Positions 48,595 to 64,000 of a stretch of DNA of 64,000 bases are shown here, one piece after another. Source of the DNA: Amorphochlora amoebiformis (taxonomy: Eukaryota > Cercozoa > Chlorarachniophyceae); NCBI GenBank assembly GCA_054601695.1, contig BAAHQB010000286.1, positions 1 through 64,000 of the forward strand. The letters are read 5' to 3'. Each line of letters opens with the position of its first letter. Within the stretch, counting starts at the first letter, position 1. The position numbers were made by a program, and so were the translations under genes. The notes beneath the pieces were generated by a model, which searched no databases, was not told the DNA's origin, and worked only from the letters and a program-made list of their open reading frames with translations.

Positions 48595-49090
48595 CTCAGG
48601 CAGAACTTCACTACTCTCTTACTTCACTTGGATCTCTTTTTCACTCAGACATCACTACTCTCTTACTTCCCTTGGATCTCTTTTTCACTCAGACATCACT
48701 ACTCTCTTACTACACTTGGATCTCTTTTTCACTCTTACAGAACATCACTAGTCTCTTACTTGACTTGGATCTCTTTTTCACTACTCTCTTACTTGACTTG
48801 GATCTCTTTTTCACTCAGACAGAACATCACTACTCTCTTACTTGACTTGGATCTCTTTTTCACCACTCTCTTACTTGACTTGGATCTCTTTTTCACTCAG
48901 ACAGAACATCACTAGTCTCTTACTTGACTTGGATCTCTTTTTCACTACTCTCTTACTTGACTTGGATCTCTTTTTCACTCAGACAGAACATCACTACTCT
49001 CTTACTTGACTTGGATCTCTTTTTCACTACTCTCTTACTTGACTTGGATCTCTTTTTCACTCAGACAGAACATCACTACTCTCTTCTATT
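48595..49090. repeat. ACTTGGATCTCTTTTTCACT minisatellite, upstream of gene E
   Basis: About twelve copies in two lengths (with or without CAGACAGAACATCACTACTC). It starts about 50 bp upstream of the gene E ATG, so it occupies the promoter or first intron. Confidence 0.9.
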
Positions 49091-49130
49091 CAATTCTTAT
49101 CTTATTCTATCTTATATGAATCAAAAATAC

Positions 49131-49440
<310 letters not shown>

Positions 49441-49729
49441 AATAGCGGGAGAGATTGAGTATCCCAATGGGTTGTGGCATTGGGCTTAGCAGTTGTCTTT
49501 TGCGTTAGGATTATCATTATCATTAACACATTAGGATTGTCATTATCATTAACACATTAGGATTAGAATTAAGGACATTAACTTTGGCTTGAGCTTGGCG
49601 TTTAGGGTTGGGGTTGGGGTTGGGGTGTCGGGTTACCCGGTAGGAGAAGGAGAAGAAAGACTGTGATTGCCGCTGGGAGGATGTGCTCAGGGCCTGAATA
49701 CCGACTCAATTGTTTGTGTATTAAAAGCA

Positions 49730-50600
<871 letters not shown>

Positions 50601-50624
50601 GTTTCCATACGTGTCTTTACGTGA

Positions 50625-50728
50625 ATAGACACATACGTATCTTAGTACGTGGTGCATCCGACAAAAAGAAAATACGTGTGTATACAGACACATACATATC
50701 GTAGTACGTGGTGCATCCGACAATGAGA
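50625..50728. repeat. Tandem duplication GTACGTGGTGCATCCGACAA
   Basis: Two copies about 65 bp apart upstream of the DHFR region. Confidence 0.85.
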
Positions 50729-50902
50729 AAAGTACAAACAATACGCACAATAAGAAATTATACAGTAAATAATATGGTATATCATCCGCACAGCCTCCCA
50801 AAGTCCCTGCAGATGTTCCATTTCACACGCCTCATCCATGCAACCCTTTCAACCCATAAACTCCGAACCGATGTCCCCCATCCCCACGAACCCCTGTCCT
50901 CG

Positions 50903-50909
50903 TATAAAT
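50903..50909 (+). promoter_or_regulatory. Possible TATA element upstream of DHFR
   Basis: TATAAAT in GC-richer sequence. The first downstream ATGs (51019/51025) open a short uORF (MSMIDLTL); the first ATG in the DHFR frame after it is 51144. Confidence 0.3.
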
Positions 50910-51536
50910 TACTTCAACTTTCCTATCGGACCTCTAGATTACCACCTTTCCGTAGATATCTCTGCCTCATCATCTACCTGCCCTTCCGACGACCGCATCA
51001 TACCGCTCCTTCGCGGGGATGTCCATGATCGATTTAACCCTCTAATTCTCAGCCGAAAAAGAATATTCCGGATATCTGTCGGATATCTTTATCAGCATAC
51101 GCCATACGGGGATCCGGGACAGGCGAGGGACAGTATCCCATGGATGCTGGGCACCAGCAAGGTGTCCAAGGCTAGGGCGTATTCTTGGATAGCGATAGTC
51201 GTAATGGCGTGGCTTGGCGTTGGTGCGTTGGGCGCAGTCATTAAATGTGGGCAAGGTCTGGCAGCGCGAGGGGTTCGTCAAATGCGTACACACACACTCG
51301 TGCACAGCATTTTAGCTCGTCGTGTTTGGGCTAGGCTGAAGATGGGGGGCCCAAGATCTGGTCTGACAATGGAAGGGTTCAAAAGGACATTTCTATCGTC
51401 ATTAACATCATTCCAGAGAGCCCCAAGGATCCTGCTTCACGCGCAGGCTGTGCGAGCGTCTCAACACGCAGCACCGCAACGATGGCCGTTGGGATATCGT
51501 GTGGTCCACGGCGCACTATCTTCGCCTCCTCTGACA

Positions 51537-52346
51537 ATGACAACTCTCACAGCAACACCTGAAAGGGTTCGAAACATCCACAAGCTGCGACGCCTGCAAG
51601 GAGGGCAAACAACAACTGTTCCAAGCTCTGGTGAGGCTCCAGTTGAATCCTCCCCTGAAGGCAAGGCCGTGGACTGTGGTGGACAAGTCACAGGACGACT
51701 TGCCGTCATCGTTGCGGTCGCCGACGGATGTAATGCAATCGGGTACAACAACTCTCTCCTTTGGGATATCCCTCAGGACACGAAGCACTTTCGGGACACA
51801 ACGATCAAGCTCCCTTCTTCAACACCGACCAGCAACACGACCGAACCCGACAGCCTCAAGATGATGAACGCGGTCATCATGGGAAGGCGCACGTGGATCT
51901 CCATTCCGCCTAGATTCCGCCCGCTCAAGAGCCGGATAAACGTCGTCGTCTCATCACAATCCCCCACAACCCTGGGTCTCGATCCCCCCACTGGGGGCGC
52001 TGGGGGGCCCCCCGCCATGGTTGTTCCCTCGATTCAAGCCGCCTTGAGCGCGCTCGAAGACCTTCCATCCTTCTCCGGGCTTGCATTCGTCATCGGTGGC
52101 GAGTCGATGTACAAAGAGGCTATGGGGATGCCGACACTCGGCAGCATCTACCTCACTCGCGTGTTTATCGACCCGCCGCTGCGCGAGCTTGAGTATGATC
52201 GCGTCTTTCCCGACGTCGATGCTCGATTTTTTCGCTTGGAGTCGAGGTCGAAGCTATGTCATGTGGATGAAGAGAAGGGCGGGAGCAACGGTGGAAGTCG
52301 ATTAGTTACTGGGTATCAGTTTGAAGTATATCGGAGGCGGAGTTGA
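51537..52346 (+). CDS. Dihydrofolate reductase
   Basis: NADPH-dependent reduction of dihydrofolate to tetrahydrofolate for thymidylate and purine synthesis. Counting from ATG 51537 (269 residues), the domain starts at residue 54 (RLAVIVAVAD). Trp76 and acidic Asp81 lie in LLWDIPQD, the substrate-protonating region. GRRTWISIP at 116-124 is the cofactor-binding helix start, although Ile replaces the usual Glu/Asp after Trp. RPLKSR is at 128-133, VIGG at 185-188 and YQFEVY at 260-265. The stop follows directly, so no fused thymidylate synthase is seen. The frame is open back to 50838. In-frame ATGs at 51144 and 51369 would add, respectively, a hydrophobic segment (about SWIAIVVMAWLGVG) or an Arg/Ser-rich, mitochondrial-presequence-like stretch (MEGFKRTFLSSLTSFQR). 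I chose 51537 as the conservative start. Single exon, and GC-richer than its surroundings. Confidence 0.9.
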   Translation: MTTLTATPERVRNIHKLRRLQGGQTTTVPSSGEAPVESSPEGKAVDCGGQVTGRLAVIVAVADGCNAIGYNNSLLWDIPQDTKHFRDTTIKLPSSTPTSNTTEPDSLKMMNAVIMGRRTWISIPPRFRPLKSRINVVVSSQSPTTLGLDPPTGGAGGPPAMVVPSIQAALSALEDLPSFSGLAFVIGGESMYKEAMGMPTLGSIYLTRVFIDPPLRELEYDRVFPDVDARFFRLESRSKLCHVDEEKGGSNGGSRLVTGYQFEVYRRRS

Positions 52347-52539
52347 GGTTGTACATGTACCGTACTAGTCGTGTAGGTGTAGGCTTGAACAAACGAGTTG
52401 CATTTTGTAGATCTTGGTAAATTTTGTTTCATTAGTTGGATTTGCAATCATTCTCTTCAACGTTGGAATCGTGAATATTATTACACTAAGATGTGTACAA
52501 TGTTATTATTCTATACATGTATGCATTGTATTAATACAT

Positions 52540-53745
<1,206 letters not shown>

Positions 53746-53814
53746 CACACACATATGCAGGTCACTGCAGCAGGTGTCAATCATTCGATGCAGATGTGCA
53801 ATCATTGTGCAATG

Positions 53815-53880
53815 TGCATGTGCATGTACATGTACACGTGCATGTACACGTGCATGTACACGTGCATGTGCACGTGTATG
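53815..53880. repeat. GCATGTACACGT array
   Basis: Self-complementary GCATGT/ACGTGC units, able to fold. Confidence 0.85.
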
Positions 53881-54188
53881 GTGACAACATCGACTCTCCT
53901 CCCCTCACCATACTCTCAAACAAACAAACGTGAACACTGTTTCCATTCAACCCGTCCACTGAGCCCATCCCTGGATTCCGAAACCTGTGGGTTCCGAAAT
54001 ATGTGACTCGAGGTTGCATCACGCTCTCTTCCGTTGACCACCAGTCCACCACTCTCAGCGCTCAGCGCACTCCCCACCCCCCCCGTGAGCATCTGAGGGA
54101 CGTTGCAACCCTCATATCGCTCTCAAGCTCTCATCGCGAAATTTCGGCAATCATCTCCAGATTCGCGCAGATTCGAAGCTAAACTTGG

Positions 54189-58615
<4,427 letters not shown>

Positions 58616-58669
58616 ATTTCACTCGCTATCCTCCCCGCCTAGGCCCTACACTAACATGAGCATATTAAC

Positions 58670-58675
58670 AATAAA
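58670..58675 (+). terminator. Polyadenylation signal AATAAA for gene F
   Basis: Canonical hexamer 55 bp downstream of the proposed stop. Confidence 0.35.
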
Positions 58676-58699
58676 ATCAAATATATACACACACATATG

Positions 58700-59149
58700 A
58701 ATAAGAAGTCTATGTTAGCAAAATTCCAAAGGGTATCCTTAACCCCAAGGCTTCCGCAAGCCTCTCTCCGTATATATTTCAGCTATCTGATTGCCTGACT
58801 AACCCACTCCCAAGACGCCATGCAAAGTGAAACATGGAATCTGCTGACAGCATACAAGCGCTACTAATCGTTCCAGTCAATACGCCTAAGACATGCTCAA
58901 TAATCTCATCCGACACCCTATCCCCTAACCCTAACCCTAACCCTATCCCAAGCCTGAGGGAGCTTCCCCTTACAGGCTAACGGTGGGGTAATAATGTTAG
59001 GGTTTGCGGTTGTTGAGCACACGACGAGGAGGAAAGGGAGAGGTATGGTATGGTAACCCTAACACGCCACTCTTCCTTTCTTTCCTCTCTCTCCTGTTCA
59101 CTTTATCAATCTCATAGACATCATTTTATACGATATGTATGTATGTACG

Positions 59150-59202
<53 letters not shown>

Positions 59203-59500
59203 TTGAAACACCAAAGGTAGGCCGTCCATAAGACAAAAAAAAGTAACGGTAACGATAACGGTAACGTTAATCTGAGGGTATTATTGTGTTTAAGTTCAAA
59301 CAAGACTATTACTGCGAAAGAGAGCGCCTTTGCATCGACACGTGTCGGTCACAACACTTGGGGTTAGGCTAGGCCTTTTAGTGGAATTAGGATAAACCCT
59401 ATCAATAGGATGGCTCTGGGTCGGATATGTGAGTATGGTATATATATTATCTGACACAGGGTGTATGATATGTATTATCTGATAGATTTGGGGTGGTTCT
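58700..59500. other. Intergenic region between genes F and G
   Basis: Mixed unique sequence, a CCCTAA run at 58922-58945, (TA)n at 59155-59197 and a short ACGGTA array at 59246-59270. A strong-looking acceptor at 58780 (TATATTTCAG) and a GTGAGT donor after ATGGCTCTGGGTCGGATAT at 59409 could not be placed in a gene. Confidence 0.5.
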
Positions 59501-59505
59501 GGTAG

Positions 59506-60402
<897 letters not shown>

Positions 60403-60701
60403 CATGTTCACGCGCAGCGACGTTTCTGATGAACATAAGCACCCATGGACATGTTACAAACATAGTATGATGGCTTGAGAACTAGCGATTAATTAACATA
60501 TCAGGCCCTCACGCCTCCTGTACAAACTCAACACGCCCATTTCATGGGTTGCAAACGCTCATGCACACATCACTTAAAAACACACCAAGTCAGAGGAATG
60601 AGATCAAATTGAGGGTTTGGTGATGACGAGTGAATAAGCACTCATCATGTGATCATTTCGTTCAGAGGCTGAGTCGTGTGGACCTGGCGTCCCTAATCAT
60701 C

Positions 60702-61675
60702 ATGGCTGTCGAATCACAAAACCTCGCGTATTCCTACCCTACCGAGAGCGAGCTTATAGGTGCCTATACACCTTGACAATTCTTTCCTCTCGTATCGTTC
60801 TCTCGGTATCGTTTTTGCCAATATCCTTCTCTTTTGAACGTGAAAAATACTCGAAGCCTCGGTCCCCGTTCTCCTGTGTTTCTTCTCCCTATGCTTTTGT
60901 TATCCTCTCCCCTTGCTTTCTGTTATTGTCTCCCTTTGCTTCCGAATCACATACTGTGTGCGTGTGCCTAATATCTACATACTGTATGTGTGTGTGTGTG
61001 TGTGTGGCTCATCTACATAGTGTGTGTGTGTGTGTGATATGTGTGATATGTGTGATATGCGTGATATGTGTGATATGTGTGATATGTGTGATATGGATAT
61101 GCTGCATCGCCTCATGGACATCCCGCCATTTGCCTTATGTACATACTGTGTGTGTGTGTGTTTCCTTATGTATACTGATATATGTGTGTGTGCCTCATGT
61201 ACATACTCTGTGTGTGTGTGTGTGCGTGTGTGTGTGTGTGTCCCATGCTCATGCCGTGTGTGTTCGTATGTTGTACATACTGTGTGTGTGTGTGTGGTTC
61301 TCATGCACATGCCGTGTGTTTCTCATTTACATACTGATATGTATGTGCCTCATGTATATACTCTCTGTGTATGCAAATATCAAACCCTAACCCCAACGCG
61401 CTAACTCCTAACCCTAACCCTAAAATTAAACCTAAGCCTAAGTCTAAGCCTAAACCTAAGCCTGAGCCTAAGCCTAAGCCTAAGCCTAAGCCTGAGCCTA
61501 GGCCTAAGCGTAAGCTTAAGCCTAAGCGTAAGGCTGAGCCTAAGCCTAAGCCTTAGTCTAAGAGTGAGCCTAAGCCTAAGGCAAGCGTAGTGTTAAGGGT
61601 AACCACTCTAATCGGCAGCTCGACAAGGCATAGAGTCACTCGTACGTCACGTTCACATACTCACTAGTAAGTATA

Positions 61676-61733
<58 letters not shown>

Positions 61734-61781
61734 TTATATAAATATGTACATATATATATATATATATATATACTATATAAA

Positions 61782-61839
<58 letters not shown>

Positions 61840-62483
61840 ATTTTACCTCCATCCCTAGACATGGTCCAAGGCGCAGAACCTGTCCATGCCATGCCATTGG
61901 TAAGGCTTCCACATAACAACGCTCATAACACTCATGTTCATCTCATGCCATGCCATTGGTAAGGCTTCCACATAACAACGCTCATAACACTCATGTTCAT
62001 CTCATGCCATGCCATTGGTATGGCTTCCACATAACAACGCTCATAACACTCATGTTCATCTCATGCCATGCCATTGGTAAGGCTTCCACATAACGCTCAT
62101 AACACTCATGTTCATCTCATGCCATGCCATTGGTAAGGCTTCCACATAGCGCTACTCACACTCATATTCATCTCATGCCATGCCATTGGTAAGGCTTCAA
62201 CATAACGCTCATAACACTCATGTTCATCTCATGCCATGCCATTGGTAAGGCTTCCACATAACAACGCTCACAACACTCATGTTCATCTCATGCCATGCCA
62301 TTGGTAAGGCTTCAACATAACGCTCATAACACTCATGCTCATCTCACCATTCCTCTTAGGCTTAACTTGAGACTTACATTGCTTGCTAACGTACGGTTGA
62401 TACTATTTGTGCACTTGTAGGCAATTGAGGCCATGTCGCTGTGGGTTATCCAACACTTTTTCAATCGACAGATGGTCAATCTA

Positions 62484-62526
<43 letters not shown>

Positions 62527-63051
62527 ATATAAGTATAATATACATTCTAATGTGTATCCATACATTGTATGTACCAGAATATAAGCTTCCCTGACGTTCG
62601 AAGCGAGCAGCTAGGCAACACGTCCATAAAGGTACCGCACACCCAAACCCAAACCCACATCTACACACACACCCACACCCACACCCACACCCACACCGAA
62701 ACACCCGAAAGACGCAAATCTGTCACATGACATCACACACACACCGAAGGTTCTAATCGCTGTTAGCTCTCAAGTGTTCCGCTTTGGCTCTCTCCTTTCT
62801 CTCTTTCTCCACTCTGTGCCCCATACGTGTTTCTCTTGTCTACGTGCGCTGGTTTTGTTACGCCTTCCCTCGGGTCTCTAAGGTCCGTAGAAGCTTATAC
62901 CTTACCCTACCCAAGTCTTGATATGCCTTCCCTCGGGTTTCTAAGGTTTGTAGAAGCTCATGTCTTACCCTATCCGAGTGTCGTTATCCCTCCTCAAGGG
63001 TTTGTAAGGTCCGGTGAAGGTGATGTGTTACCCTCCTCAAGGGTTTGTTAG
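60702..63051 (+). CDS. Predicted gene H: 6 exons, repeat-containing C-terminus
   Basis: Exons 60702-60759 (ATG context [26 protein letters not shown]), 61619-61666, 61859-61899, 62421-62474, 62578-62631, 62767-63051. All five junctions are in phase; 179 residues. Middle exons read [46 protein letters not shown] and [18 protein letters not shown]. Splice sites are strong (GTAAGT, GTAAGG, CACTTGTAG, ATCCCTAG). The last exon is hydrophobic at first (about residues 86-112) and then contains three to four diverged 20-residue repeats of the type [10 protein letters not shown] with PSLGFLRF. No family recognised. The intron after exon 3 is a minisatellite that repeats the donor. Confidence 0.55.
60985..61375. 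repeat. GT-rich repeats with ATGTACATACTGTG units
   Basis: (GT)n and GATATGT runs with a loose roughly 60-bp period (CCTCATGTACATACT). The Val-Cys frames are artefacts. Intron 1 of gene H. Confidence 0.85.
61400..61578. repeat. GCCTAA hexamer array
   Basis: About 27 units of CCTAAG/CCTGAG (TTAGGC on the minus strand), preceded by CCCTAACCCTAA; inverted relative to the TTAGGC array at 37395. Confidence 0.9.
61883..62345. repeat. About 50-60-bp minisatellite repeating the gene H exon 3 donor
   Basis: Eight units of CATGCCATGCCATTGGTAAG followed by GCTTCCACATAAC..GCTC and CACTCATGTTCATCT. The first unit is the end of exon 3 and its GTAAGG donor. Confidence 0.9.
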
Positions 63052-63070
63052 GTCCCGTGAAAGTGATGTG
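62860..63070. repeat. About 60-bp repeat inside the gene H last exon
   Basis: Four diverged copies of TTCCCTCGGGTTTCTAAGGT; units are multiples of three, so they translate as peptide repeats. Confidence 0.8.
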
Positions 63071-63144
63071 TTACCCTAAATTAGGCAGCTATCCGAGCCA
63101 TGCTGCAGTATCACAACAAACCTCAGGGGGTCATATGTAGAAAG

Positions 63145-63161
63145 ATATGCGTATAAATATG

Positions 63162-63207
<46 letters not shown>

Positions 63208-63249
63208 TATATATATATGTGTGTGTGTGTATAGATATTATATATTTAC

Positions 63250-63289
<40 letters not shown>

Positions 63290-63438
63290 TGTGTGTGTGT
63301 ATGTACACATATATGTTATATATACGTGTACATATATATATATATATAGAATATATATTACATATAATAAATATATATATATATATATGTGTGTGTTGGG
63401 TGTGTGTATGTACACATATATGCTATATGTACATATAC

Positions 63439-63513
<75 letters not shown>

Positions 63514-63578
63514 TACATGTAAATATATATATATATATTATATATATATAATATATATATACATATATATATATATAG
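63145..63578. repeat. (TA)n tracts with GT pockets
   Basis: AT microsatellites with TGTGTGTG runs at 63219, 63268 and 63389; two copies of GTGTGTATGTACACATATAT. Confidence 0.9.
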
Positions 63579-63639
63579 GTTCTCGAGCTCATTCGGGTCC
63601 ACGGCCCCATAGTTTTATCCCGACAGTTAAATCATACTT

Positions 63640-64000
63640 CCAATTCTAACCCTAACCTCAAACCTCTAACAACTAACCCCTAACCTAACAACAAACTAAT
63701 CCCTAAACCCTAACCCCAAACCTATGCGACAATCATCACCCATAATCCATAACTCATAATCCATAACCCTATCCTAACCCTCACCCTATTCTCAATTTAA
63801 CCCTCACCCTAACCCTAACCCTAATCCTAACCCCGCAAGCCATACTGCAATTGCCTGCAATCAATCCCCAAACTCTACTCCCAACGCTAACCTAATCCCA
63901 AGCCTAACCTAACCCTAACCTTAATCCCAAGCCTAACCTAACCCTAACCTTAATCCCAAGCCTAACCTAACCCTAACCTTAATCCCAAGCCTAACCTAAC
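63640..64000. repeat. Degenerate telomere-like repeats and 29-bp array
   Basis: CCCTAAC-like sequence with many variants; 63893-64000 is a clear tandem of CCTAACCCTAACCTTAATCC with CAAGCCTAA, continuing beyond the window. Confidence 0.85.

Noticed and set aside
62389-62613. Minus-strand two-exon end (reading [12 protein letters not shown] then [12 protein letters not shown])
   Set aside because: Open and splice-like on the minus strand, but the plus strand has stronger sites and a phase-consistent six-exon chain (gene H), so this is taken as its shadow.

Overview
This window is the left end of a eukaryotic chromosome. It opens on a (CCCTAA)n telomere, the C-rich strand of TTAGGG, and runs inward through about 2.2 kb of telomeric and telomere-variant repeats. 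Interior DNA is mostly (TA)n microsatellite mixed with dozens of minisatellites with units of 5-70 bp. GT-AG intron signals, TTAGGG telomeres and an AATAAA site indicate a nuclear genome. I cannot assign a lineage. The stand-alone dihydrofolate reductase frame (no fused thymidylate synthase visible) would suit an opisthokont better than most algae or protists, but that is weak evidence.

Only one gene is visible as a long open frame: dihydrofolate reductase at about 51.5-52.3 kb (+). Long 'ORFs' reading Tyr-Ile, Arg-Glu, Pro-Ser and similar are repeat translations. Short non-repetitive islands between the repeats, however, repeatedly look like small exons: an AG acceptor, an open stretch of mixed composition, then a GT donor. 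Linking islands by strand and intron phase gives eight candidate genes: A (+, 7261-25881, 14 exons, 209 aa), B (+, 26830-33112, 9 exons, 185 aa), C (-, 37812-34816, 4 exons, 102 aa, FAM32A-like), D (-, 44746-39884, 9 exons, 195 aa), E (-, 48543-45212, 7 exons, 171 aa), F (+, 54189-58615, secreted-looking), G (+, 59506-60402, 5' end uncertain) and H (+, 60702-63051, 6 exons, 179 aa). Exons are mostly 16-100 nt; introns range from 35 nt to about 3 kb and are filled by the repeats. These models were built by eye, sometimes choosing among donor sites to keep phase, and need transcript evidence.

Layout: 1-2.2 kb telomere; 2.2-2.7 kb a truncated tyrosine-recombinase frame followed directly by a perfect hairpin; 2.7-7.2 kb repeats; 7.2-33.1 kb genes A and B; 33.4-34.5 kb a fold-back structure; 34.8-48.6 kb genes C, D and E on the minus strand; 50.8-52.4 kb DHFR; 54.2-63.1 kb genes F, G and H; 63.1-64 kb TA and degenerate telomere-like repeats.

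Most striking points: gene E has one 37-nt exon present four times with splice sites intact, and only single use keeps the frame. Genes D and E share a 22-residue Gly/aromatic motif split by an intron at the same position and phase. Several minisatellites appear to have grown out of exon edges (gene H donor, gene D last exon, gene B acceptor). The telomere-proximal arrays contain a 7-bp variant, CCCGACA.
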